In this document: positions 1 through 6,216 of the stretch, piece after piece
How positions within the stretch are numbered: the first letter of the stretch is position 1
How the letters are laid out: each line of letters opens with the position of its first letter
DNA from: Candidatus Alistipes excrementipullorum
GTDB taxonomy: Bacteria > Bacteroidota > Bacteroidia > Bacteroidales > Rikenellaceae
Direction of reading: 5' to 3'
Assembly (NCBI GenBank): GCA_019113665.1
Contig: DXGW01000165.1
Location: 1 to 14,771, forward strand
DNA length: 14,771 nucleotides
Notes under the pieces: model-generated
Seen by the model: only the letters and a program-made list of their open reading frames with translations
The model's database searches: none
Told to the model about the DNA's origin: nothing
Program-made: the position numbers and the translations under genes

Positions 1-31
1 TTGCATAGTATTAAAATAGTTTATATATTTG
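1..31 (+). promoter_or_regulatory. Bacteroidetes-type promoter of the PspC/PadR/head-GIN operon
   Basis: A TATATTTG box at 24-31 matches the Bacteroidetes -7 consensus TAnnTTTG. A TTG at 1-3 lies 20 bases upstream, the expected -33 spacing. The A-rich leader to the start codon at 76 has no obvious Shine-Dalgarno sequence, which is normal for this phylum. The -33 element sits on the window edge, so its full context is not visible. Confidence 0.6.
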
Positions 32-75
32 CATTGGAATAATATTTAAAACAACATAAAACAACCTCTACTGCA

Positions 76-582
76 ATGAAAGAGACTGTAAACGTGAGCA
101 TAGCCTCACAAGCCTTCACACTCGACAAGGACGCCTACGAGGTATTGTCAACCTATCTCAAGGAGGTAAGGGAGCATATCTCGGCCGACGACAACGAGAC
201 AATGGCCGACGTGGAATCACGCCTTGCGGAACTTTTCCGCGAGAAGAAGCCGTCAGCCATCATGGTCATCTCCCTGAGCGATGTACGGGCAGCCATGGCA
301 CAACTCGGCACGCCGGAAGACTTCGGCGAGACGCAGTGCAAGGTTGACGATAGCGACGCAAAGGAACAAAGCACGGCGGAACACCGTCTTGTAAGATCGC
401 GCAACGACCGAGTATTTGCGGGTGTATGCGGCGGCCTGGCCGAATATCTCGGTCTCGACGTACAACTTCTGCGACTTGCCACCCTGCTGCTGATACTGCT
501 TGGAGGTCTGTCGATATGGGTATACGTCATTCTGTGGATCGTAATACCCGAAGCACCAATGACAACGAAACAAACGAAATAA
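76..582 (+). CDS. short PspC-domain membrane protein
   Basis: A 168-residue protein. Residues 1-85 form an acidic, helix-rich cytoplasmic-type region that aligns by eye with the start of the longer PspC protein at 1815 (shared pattern AFT..DAY..L..Y...L, then D.E.R.AEL and AQLG). Residues 104-160 are a PspC domain: RVFAGVCGGLAEYLGLD, then one long hydrophobic segment (about 132-157) ending in IPEAP. PspC domains are named after the phage-shock membrane sensor of Proteobacteria; in Bacteroidetes their role is not settled. The stop codon is two bases before the PadR start, so the genes are surely co-transcribed and probably translationally coupled. Inferred role: inner-membrane sensor or partner of the regulator downstream. 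The domain call is firm, the function is not. Confidence 0.85.
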   Translation: MKETVNVSIASQAFTLDKDAYEVLSTYLKEVREHISADDNETMADVESRLAELFREKKPSAIMVISLSDVRAAMAQLGTPEDFGETQCKVDDSDAKEQSTAEHRLVRSRNDRVFAGVCGGLAEYLGLDVQLLRLATLLLILLGGLSIWVYVILWIVIPEAPMTTKQTK

Positions 583-584
583 CT

Positions 585-914
585 ATGAACGAAGAGAATG
601 TAAAAGCGCAGATGCGCAAAGGGATTCTGGAGTACTGCATACTCGCCATCATTTCGCGCGAGGACTCATATGCTCCGAAGATCATTGCGGAGCTGAAGCA
701 GGCGCAGATGATCGTCGTTGAAGGTACGCTCTACCCGATACTGACACGACAGAAAAATGCAGGTTTGCTGACATACCGCTGGGAAGAGTCGCCGCAAGGC
801 CCCCCGCGCAAATACTACATGTTGACCGAAAAGGGTCGCGAACACCTGAAGATGCTCGACGAGACATGGGACGAGCTCGTCGAACAGATCAAGAAAATAC
901 GCCATAACGATTAA
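585..914 (+). CDS. PadR-family transcriptional regulator
   Basis: A 109-residue winged-helix protein. The PadR signature is clear: GILEYCILAII at 13-23, a recognition-helix stretch EGTLYPILTR near 47-56, and the wing GPPRKYYMLTEKG near 74-86, then a short C-terminal helix for dimerisation. The same frame is open further upstream, to 426, but that overlaps the PspC gene; ATG 585 gives the usual N-terminus and sits two bases after the preceding stop. PadR proteins are usually repressors of nearby or own genes, released by a ligand or membrane stress. Here the gene is second in the operon, between a PspC gene and a head-GIN gene, so autoregulation of the module is the simplest inference. No operator palindrome was identified. 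Confidence 0.93.
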   Translation: MNEENVKAQMRKGILEYCILAIISREDSYAPKIIAELKQAQMIVVEGTLYPILTRQKNAGLLTYRWEESPQGPPRKYYMLTEKGREHLKMLDETWDELVEQIKKIRHND

Positions 915-926
915 AGACATACGACC

Positions 927-1790
927 ATGAAAAAAATAATAATCCTGGGATTGGCAGCCGCCATGGCTCTCTTCTCGACAGATAGTTATGCAGCAGAGGG
1001 CTGGTTCAGCAAAAAACTCAAGGCCAACGGCAAAAAGATTACCGAAACCCGCACCAGTGCAATGAAGTTTTCACAGATAAAGGTTTCGAGAAACATCATT
1101 CTGATCGTCGAAGAGCGCACCACGGGCGACATCACCGTCACGGCTGATGAAAACATAATGCCCTACGTCGAGATGGAGGTACACGATGGAGTCTTCAGAG
1201 CCAACCTGAGCGACGATATAACATTACGGAACGGCTCTGCGAACATATATGTCAGAATGCCATACAACGGCAAGATAAACGACATAGAGGTCTCGGGTGC
1301 AAGCAGCGTTACGGTCATTCCCCGGATCGAGACCCAAGAGTTCAAGGCTTCGGCACATGGAGCATCGGTGCTGAAGGTGAATGTCAAGGCAGACAAATTC
1401 CAGACAAAAACTTCAGGCTCTTCAAACGTCAACATCACGGCAACGGCCGACGAAGTCGAGCTCTACTGCTCCGGAGCATCTAAACTTACTGCTGACGTGA
1501 CCGCAGGAGACGTGTACGGAGAGGTGAGCGGAGCTTCCAAAGCGACGTTAAAGGGCAAAGCCCAAAATGCCTCGTATGAATCATCGGGCGCATCGTCACT
1601 CGATGCGGAGGATCTCGTAACGGAGAAGTGCACGGTCGAGTGCTCGGGAGCCTCGATAGCATCGGTCAACTGCACGTCAAGCCTGAAGGCAGAGGCCAGC
1701 GGCGCTTCGAAAATAACCTATACGGGAGACTGTGAACTTGTCAACAAATCTACGACCGGAGCCAGCTCCATATATAACAAAATTAAGTAA
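927..1790 (+). CDS. secreted head-GIN (DUF2807) beta-solenoid protein
   Basis: A 287-residue exported protein. Residues 1-22 are a Sec signal peptide (MKK, a hydrophobic core, likely cleavage after DSYA). After a short linker the rest matches the DUF2807/'head GIN' family found widely in Bacteroidetes and labelled putative autotransporter adhesin. The C-terminal two thirds carry nine copies of an S-G-A-S type motif (124, 145, 164, 183, 202, 221, 241, 259 and 278, positions of the Gly), spaced 18-21 residues. This is the rung pattern expected of a right-handed beta-helix with small residues in the turns. No lipobox, sortase or T9SS tail is visible, so it is likely periplasmic or released. It starts 12 bases after padR. 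The family has no confirmed function; adhesion is only a database label. Confidence 0.88.
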   Translation: MKKIIILGLAAAMALFSTDSYAAEGWFSKKLKANGKKITETRTSAMKFSQIKVSRNIILIVEERTTGDITVTADENIMPYVEMEVHDGVFRANLSDDITLRNGSANIYVRMPYNGKINDIEVSGASSVTVIPRIETQEFKASAHGASVLKVNVKADKFQTKTSGSSNVNITATADEVELYCSGASKLTADVTAGDVYGEVSGASKATLKGKAQNASYESSGASSLDAEDLVTEKCTVECSGASIASVNCTSSLKAEASGASKITYTGDCELVNKSTTGASSIYNKIK

Positions 1791-1814
1791 CAGAGCTTAC
1801 AAATACCCGCAAAT

Positions 1815-3047
1815 ATGAACGAAGTCAAAAAGTGCAGCATATCGAGCATTGCCTTCACGATGGAGGCCGACGCGTACACCACGCTGCATGAATACATCGA
1901 GACGCTTAAGAAGTCATACCGTGACGATAAGGACGGTGACGAAATCATCGCCGACATCGAGGCCCGTATCGCCGAACTTATCCTCACGACGCAGGACAAC
2001 AACAAGATTGTCGAGAAACCGCTCATCGACAACATCATCGCCCAGCTCGGTTCGGCCGAGGCCATAAGCGAGGAGAGCGATACCGACGACACCAAAAACA
2101 GAAACAGGGAACCGCGCATACCGCGCCGCCTCTACCGCGACATGGAAAACGCCCGCCTGGGCGGCGTATGCGCCGGCATAGCACGGTACTACGACATCGA
2201 TCCGGTATGGGTAAGGCTTCTGATGTTCTCGCCGCTGCTGCTGATGTTCCTGTCGTGGGTTCCGTTCATGGACTGGGCCTCGACACTCGGAGGAAACATC
2301 TTTGCGGTGGTTATACTCAGCTACTTCGTAATGTGGTTCTCGGTGCCGGCGGCACGCACCCCGCGCCAGAAGCTCGAAATGACGGGCGAAAAGATCACTG
2401 TTGAGTCGATACGCGAAACCGCATCTGCGTCCAACGACGTCGACAGCAAGGCGCGCCCCGTAGTTGCCGAAACAGTCACGGTCTTCGGCAAGATACTCCT
2501 CATACTGCTGAAAATACTGGCCGGCATCATAATCTTCTGCCTTACGCTCTTCGTATGCGCACTGGTTGTAGGCATGTTCGTCGTGGGGCTGGACGGCAAT
2601 CTTGGCGGGATCGGCAACCTCGGCAACCTGGGAGGTCTCACGGCCCTCGGCGAGACGCTTGTCCCGATACTCGGAATCGCTGCGATACTCATACCGGCCG
2701 TATTGCTGCTCTACATACTCATATGCCTACTGATCAGCAAAAAACCGGGGCGCACCACGATGCTTGTACTCTTCCTGCTGTGGATCGTGACGCTCATCTC
2801 CGTGCCCATTGCAGCCATCAGCACCGCACAGAATATCGAAGACAGGGTCGAGTCGCTCGATCAGAACATCGACGACGCGATGGAGGAGATCGAAGAAGCG
2901 AATGCCATTGTCGATTCGCTCATCGAGATCTCGGGAACGGAGCAGACAGGAGCCTCCGTGCAGATCCGCGTACCGGACGGCAAAAACAGCACGGTACAGA
3001 TGACTATCGAGAAGAAAAACACGTCCAAGAGTATCGACCGGGACTGA
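1815..3047 (+). CDS. long PspC-domain multi-pass membrane protein
   Basis: A 410-residue membrane protein and paralogue of the short PspC protein at 76. Order: N-terminal region 1-85 shared with the paralogue; acidic linker; PspC domain about 105-178 (RLGGVCAGIARYYDIDPVWVR, then hydrophobic 133-150 and 160-177); polar linker 180-222; hydrophobic segments about 225-257; a Gly/Leu/Asn stretch 260-275 (NLGGIGNLGNLGG); further segments 281-307 and 313-335; an acidic coiled-coil-like helix 340-372 (heptad-like D/E/I pattern); and a polar tail. It follows the head-GIN gene by 24 bases and ends the operon. The C-terminal half is often fused to PspC in Bacteroidetes but has no assigned role. Inferred: inner-membrane scaffold or sensor of the module. 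Confidence 0.85.
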   Translation: MNEVKKCSISSIAFTMEADAYTTLHEYIETLKKSYRDDKDGDEIIADIEARIAELILTTQDNNKIVEKPLIDNIIAQLGSAEAISEESDTDDTKNRNREPRIPRRLYRDMENARLGGVCAGIARYYDIDPVWVRLLMFSPLLLMFLSWVPFMDWASTLGGNIFAVVILSYFVMWFSVPAARTPRQKLEMTGEKITVESIRETASASNDVDSKARPVVAETVTVFGKILLILLKILAGIIIFCLTLFVCALVVGMFVVGLDGNLGGIGNLGNLGGLTALGETLVPILGIAAILIPAVLLLYILICLLISKKPGRTTMLVLFLLWIVTLISVPIAAISTAQNIEDRVESLDQNIDDAMEEIEEANAIVDSLIEISGTEQTGASVQIRVPDGKNSTVQMTIEKKNTSKSIDRD

Positions 3048-3078
3048 CACCGGACACCATCACAGAGAAATGCGACTT

Positions 3079-3126
3079 TTCGGGGCTGACGGCATGGACG
3101 GCGGCCCCGAATTTGTGTATTTTTTC
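3079..3126 (+). terminator. rho-independent terminator of the PspC operon
   Basis: TTCGGGGC at 3079-3086 pairs with GCCCCGAA at 3104-3111, extended by a T-G wobble, across a loop of about 15 bases. A T-rich run (3112-3126, with G and A interruptions) follows. It sits just upstream of the pfkA -7 box, so it separates the two operons. Confidence 0.65.
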
Positions 3127-3140
3127 CCAAAAAGTTTTAC

Positions 3141-3148
3141 TATCTTTG
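3141..3148 (+). promoter_or_regulatory. pfkA promoter, -7 box
   Basis: TATCTTTG matches TAnnTTTG and lies 22 bases before the pfkA start codon. The nearest upstream TTTG (3112-3115) is 25 bases away, longer than the usual 19-21, so the -33 element is uncertain. Confidence 0.55.
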
Positions 3149-3170
3149 ATCGGTTAAAACTTCAACGGAT

Positions 3171-4151
3171 ATGGGAGATATCAAATGCATAGGTATTCTC
3201 ACTTCGGGCGGTGACGCCCCGGGAATGAATGCGGCAATCCGTGCCGTAACACGTACGGCCATATACAACGGACTTACCGTCAAGGGAATCATGCGCGGTT
3301 ATCACGGATTGATAACCAACGAAATAATCGACTTCAAGTCGCAAAGCGTCAGCAACATCATACAGAAGGGCGGCACCATACTCAAGACCGCCCGCAGCAA
3401 GGAGTTCACCACGCCCGAGGGCCGCAAGCTCGCCTACGAGAACATGAAGGCCAACGGCATAGATGCCCTTGTCGTGATCGGCGGCGACGGCTCGCTTACG
3501 GGAGCACAGATCTTCGCCCGCGAGTTCGACATACCCATAGTCGGCATGCCCGGCACGATCGACAACGACCTGAGCGGCACAGACTCGACGATAGGTTACG
3601 ATACGGCGCTGAACACCATAGTCGAGGCAGTCGACAAACTGCGCGACACGGCCACCAGCCACGAACGTCTCTTCTTTGTTGAGGTTATGGGCAACACGGC
3701 CGGTTATCTGGCGCTGAACGGCGCGATAGCATCGGGAGCCGAAGCGGCGATAATACCCGAAATGGAGACCGAGGTTGACCAGTTGAGCCAACTCATCGAC
3801 CACGGATTCCGCAAGAGCAAGAGTTCGGCCATCGTCCTGGTTGCCGAGAACAAGCAGACGGGCGGTGCCATGGGTCTTGCCGAGCGTATCAAGCGTGAAT
3901 ACCCGCAGTACGACGCACGCGTAACGATCCTCGGACACATACAGCGCGGAGGCTCGCCTACCGCTACCGACCGTATCCTCGCATCGAGAATGGGAGCCGC
4001 AGCCATCAAGGCCCTGCTCGAGGGACAGCGCAACGTGATGATCGGCATACAGAACGGCACCATGGTCTACGTTCCGTTCGCCAAGGCTATCAGCCGCGAG
4101 AAGCATGTCGACCGCGACAGCATCGAACTCGTAAAGATTCTATCCATATAA
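3171..4151 (+). CDS. pfkA: ATP-dependent 6-phosphofructokinase
   Basis: A 326-residue cytoplasmic glycolytic enzyme converting fructose 6-phosphate and ATP to fructose 1,6-bisphosphate. Length matches the E. coli-type PfkA (about 320). Visible motifs: nucleotide loop TSGGDAPGMNAAIRAV at 11-26; GGDGS at 104-108, where the Gly after the Asp marks ATP rather than pyrophosphate use; PGTIDND at 127-133, with the catalytic Asp at 131; EVMG at 171-174; and the family signature HIQRGGSPTATDR at 256-268. The gene has its own promoter and is followed after 22 bases by a PfkB-family kinase, so the two probably share a transcript. Nothing looks truncated or unusual. Confidence 0.97.
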   Translation: MGDIKCIGILTSGGDAPGMNAAIRAVTRTAIYNGLTVKGIMRGYHGLITNEIIDFKSQSVSNIIQKGGTILKTARSKEFTTPEGRKLAYENMKANGIDALVVIGGDGSLTGAQIFAREFDIPIVGMPGTIDNDLSGTDSTIGYDTALNTIVEAVDKLRDTATSHERLFFVEVMGNTAGYLALNGAIASGAEAAIIPEMETEVDQLSQLIDHGFRKSKSSAIVLVAENKQTGGAMGLAERIKREYPQYDARVTILGHIQRGGSPTATDRILASRMGAAAIKALLEGQRNVMIGIQNGTMVYVPFAKAISREKHVDRDSIELVKILSI

Positions 4152-4173
4152 CCACTTCCCGCTCAAACAGACA

Positions 4174-5175
4174 ATGAAGAACGTCATAGGAATAGGCAAT
4201 GCCCTGACAGACATGCTTGTGAACCTGCGCAGCGACGCTGTGCTGGGGCGATACCACCTGCCCAAGGGGTCGATGAGCCTGGTCGACGCGAAACTGCAGA
4301 CAGCCATTTCGAAATCGGTAGCCGGACTGCCCTACTCGCTCTCGCTCGGCGGATCTGCCGGCAACACCATACGCGCAATGGCACGTATAGGCTGCAAGGT
4401 AGGCTTCATAGGCAAGGTCGGCACCGATACGACAGGGGATTTCTTCGTACAGGCGCTTGAAAACCTCGGGGTCGAGCCGTTCATATTCCGTGGCAAGGAA
4501 CGTTCCGGCAAGTGTGTGTCGCTCATCTCGCCCGACGGCGAGCGTACGATGATCACACATCTCGGAGCGGCACTGGAGCTCGAGGCAAAGGAGATTTCGC
4601 CGGCAATATTCGACGGATACGACTGCCTTTATGTCGAAGGCTATCTCGTCCAGAACCATGAGCTCCTGCGTCAGACGATTGACACGGCACGTCAGTGCGG
4701 GCTGAAGATCGCCATAGACCTTGCAAGTTTCAACGTTGTCGAGGAGAATCTCGATTTCCTGCGCTCGCTTGTGGCCGAGTCTGTGGACATTCTTTTCGCC
4801 AACGAAGACGAAGCCATCGCATTTACAGGGGAACACGAGCCGGTGAATGCCCTGCAGGCCATATCGGACATGTGCGAACTGGCCGTTATCAAGATCGGTA
4901 CGCGCGGCGCGCTCATCAAGAACGGCAGCGAAGTGCTGCACGTCGGTATCATGGCGGCGGCCAAACGCGTAGACACGACCGGGGCGGGCGACTTCTATGC
5001 CGCCGGATTCCTTGCGGGCTTGTGCCGCGGGCTCTCATTGCGCCAGTGCGGAACGATCGGCGCCATCACGGCAGGCAAGGTCATAGAAGTGGTCGGCACC
5101 ACATTCGGCGAGGATGTATGGGAAGAAGTCCTGCGGTTGGTACACAAGGTCGAGACCGAAAAGTACCTGTTTTGA
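4174..5175 (+). CDS. PfkB-family carbohydrate/nucleoside kinase (adenosine kinase-like)
   Basis: A 333-residue ribokinase-fold kinase. Evidence: substrate-side GGSAGNT motif at 59-65, the internal GFIGKVGTD strand at 77-85, NEDEA near 210-214, and the C-terminal signature DTTGAGDFYAAGFLAG at 267-282, with the anion hole GAGD and catalytic Asp 273. Such proteins phosphorylate a sugar or nucleoside hydroxyl with ATP. Bacteroidetes homologues are commonly labelled adenosine kinase, but sequence alone does not separate adenosine from ribose, fructose or similar substrates. The gene lies 22 bases after pfkA with no promoter or terminator between, then ends 18 bases before a strong terminator hairpin. 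Despite the family name it is not evidence for a second phosphofructokinase. Confidence 0.9.
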   Translation: MKNVIGIGNALTDMLVNLRSDAVLGRYHLPKGSMSLVDAKLQTAISKSVAGLPYSLSLGGSAGNTIRAMARIGCKVGFIGKVGTDTTGDFFVQALENLGVEPFIFRGKERSGKCVSLISPDGERTMITHLGAALELEAKEISPAIFDGYDCLYVEGYLVQNHELLRQTIDTARQCGLKIAIDLASFNVVEENLDFLRSLVAESVDILFANEDEAIAFTGEHEPVNALQAISDMCELAVIKIGTRGALIKNGSEVLHVGIMAAAKRVDTTGAGDFYAAGFLAGLCRGLSLRQCGTIGAITAGKVIEVVGTTFGEDVWEEVLRLVHKVETEKYLF

Positions 5176-5193
5176 GAAAGTGTATAAGAAAAC

Positions 5194-5226
5194 AAAAAGG
5201 AGTGAGGCAAATCCTCACTCCTTTTT
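5194..5226. terminator. bidirectional terminator shared by the kinase operon and the convergent glycosyltransferase
   Basis: A perfect 14-base-pair hairpin: AAAAAGGAGTGAGG (5194-5207), loop CAAAT, CCTCACTCCTTTTT (5213-5226). It gives a U-tract on both strands. The right arm contains the last codons and the TGA stop (complement of 5215-5217) of the minus-strand glycosyltransferase. Confidence 0.9.
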
Positions 5227-6120
5227 CATTATGCCGCGTGTGATACCGATACGCATCTCGACGAGTTTCAGTCCTTTCTGCGGCCGCAACGTAAAGAGAT
5301 AGAACGCGGCCAACACTACAGTTACGCACCATTTGGCGACCTCGCCCACATACAGGGCCGTCAGACGGTCATGCAGCACGGCCCGGCGGCGTTGGCTCAC
5401 TCCAGTATTGAACGACAGGCGGCAGAAATAGTCGTCCGTAAGTTTCTCGGCACCGATGATGTGCCATATCACGGCATCGGGAACATAGTGGAACTGTATC
5501 CCGTCAGCCGCCATGCGCTCGAAAAGATCGCTCTCCTCGCCACCGGTAAGGCGTCCGGCGACACGGCCGAGCGACGTGTCGAACCCTCCGTAACGGAGCA
5601 GCGTATCGCGACGGAAAGCCATATTGCCTCCGGCGGGTATATGCCCGTGCGGGAACAGACGCTCGCGGTCGCCCCAGTCGGTCGGATTTGCCAGCGGCAC
5701 CTCCGTATAGCGCGACAGCCATCCGGGACGCCCCGACGGATATTCGGGCACCACACGACCGCCGGCCGCAACGGCCTCGGGGTGACGGTCGAAAAACCCG
5801 GCATAAGCCTCGACAAAACGGTCATTCACGCGTTCATCGTCGTCGATTATCGCCACAATATGACCTGTGCTCTCGGCAATACCGCGGTTGCGGGCATGCG
5901 ACAGGCCCTGTGCCGTTTCGGCGACCATACGCAGGTTGAGCGTCGGATAGCACGAGGCAAACCCCTCGAAGATACGCCGTGTGTCGTCCGTCGAGTTGTT
6001 GTCGACGACTATGCACTCCCATTCGGTGGCATCGGCACTCTGATGCACGAGTGACTGCAGCGCGACAAGCAGACGGTCGGCACGGTTATAGGTAGATATG
6101 ACAAGCGAAAGTCTGATCAT
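5215..6120 (-). CDS. family 2 glycosyltransferase
   Basis: A 301-residue GT-A fold glycosyltransferase, probably using a nucleotide-sugar to build a surface polysaccharide or glycoprotein glycan. Visible: LVISTYNRADRL at 6-17, VVDNNSTDDT at 38-47, the metal-binding DDD at 93-95, GGNMAFRR at 164-171 and a GGEESDLFERM acceptor/base region at 193-203. A hydrophobic segment at about 263-279 may anchor the C-terminus to the inner membrane. The frame is open to 6192, but ATG 6120 starts right at the conserved first beta-strand, and a TATTTTTG box lies just upstream, so the shorter start is chosen. The gene is alone, not inside a glycan cluster, and its acceptor cannot be told from sequence. Confidence 0.9.
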   Translation of the reverse strand: MIRLSLVISTYNRADRLLVALQSLVHQSADATEWECIVVDNNSTDDTRRIFEGFASCYPTLNLRMVAETAQGLSHARNRGIAESTGHIVAIIDDDERVNDRFVEAYAGFFDRHPEAVAAGGRVVPEYPSGRPGWLSRYTEVPLANPTDWGDRERLFPHGHIPAGGNMAFRRDTLLRYGGFDTSLGRVAGRLTGGEESDLFERMAADGIQFHYVPDAVIWHIIGAEKLTDDYFCRLSFNTGVSQRRRAVLHDRLTALYVGEVAKWCVTVVLAAFYLFTLRPQKGLKLVEMRIGITRGIMKKE

Positions 6121-6128
6121 AGTATCTG

Positions 6129-6136
6129 CAAAAATA
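6129..6136 (-). promoter_or_regulatory. possible -7 box of the glycosyltransferase gene
   Basis: On the minus strand the sequence reads TATTTTTG, matching TAnnTTTG, only eight bases before ATG 6120. If used, the transcript would be nearly leaderless. No -33 TTG is seen at the right spacing and the region is A/T-rich, so chance is possible. Confidence 0.35.
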
Positions 6137-6155
6137 AAAATAAACCGCCGTTTTA

Positions 6156-6186
6156 TTGTTCCTGAGCCGCCAAATTCGTAAATTGT
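6156..6186 (+). promoter_or_regulatory. weak candidate promoter of the esterase gene
   Basis: TTG at 6156-6158, then 20 bases, then TAAATTGT at 6179-6186, an imperfect match to TAnnTTTG. It is the best candidate in the 96-base divergent spacer for the plus-strand esterase gene at 6217. Confidence 0.3.
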
Positions 6187-6216
6187 GGGCAAATTTCACA
6201 TAAACAACCTGAAAAA

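Noticed and set aside
1287..1770. DNA tandem repeat or CRISPR-like array in the head-GIN gene
   Set aside because: The periodicity is at protein level only; the nucleotide rungs differ and there are no spacers.
2583..2660. Short Gly/Asn/Leu repeat in the long PspC gene as a mobile or slippage element
   Set aside because: It is a brief low-complexity linker (NLGGIGNLGNLGG) in frame between membrane segments, with no sign of mobility.
3162..4106. Long open frame on the strand opposite pfkA (314 codons)
   Set aside because: It mirrors pfkA exactly, has no family resemblance or start context, and is a side effect of GC-biased codons in the true gene.
4090..4941. Open frame opposite the PfkB-type kinase (283 codons)
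   Set aside because: Shadow of a well-supported kinase; composition is Arg/His/Cys-rich with no recognisable motifs.
4174..5175. Second phosphofructokinase (PfkB proper)
   Set aside because: Only the fold family is shared; the sequence fits adenosine/ribokinase-like members better, and the window already has a clear PfkA.
5371..6054. Plus-strand open frame inside the glycosyltransferase (227 codons)
   Set aside because: Antisense shadow of a gene with clear GT2 motifs.
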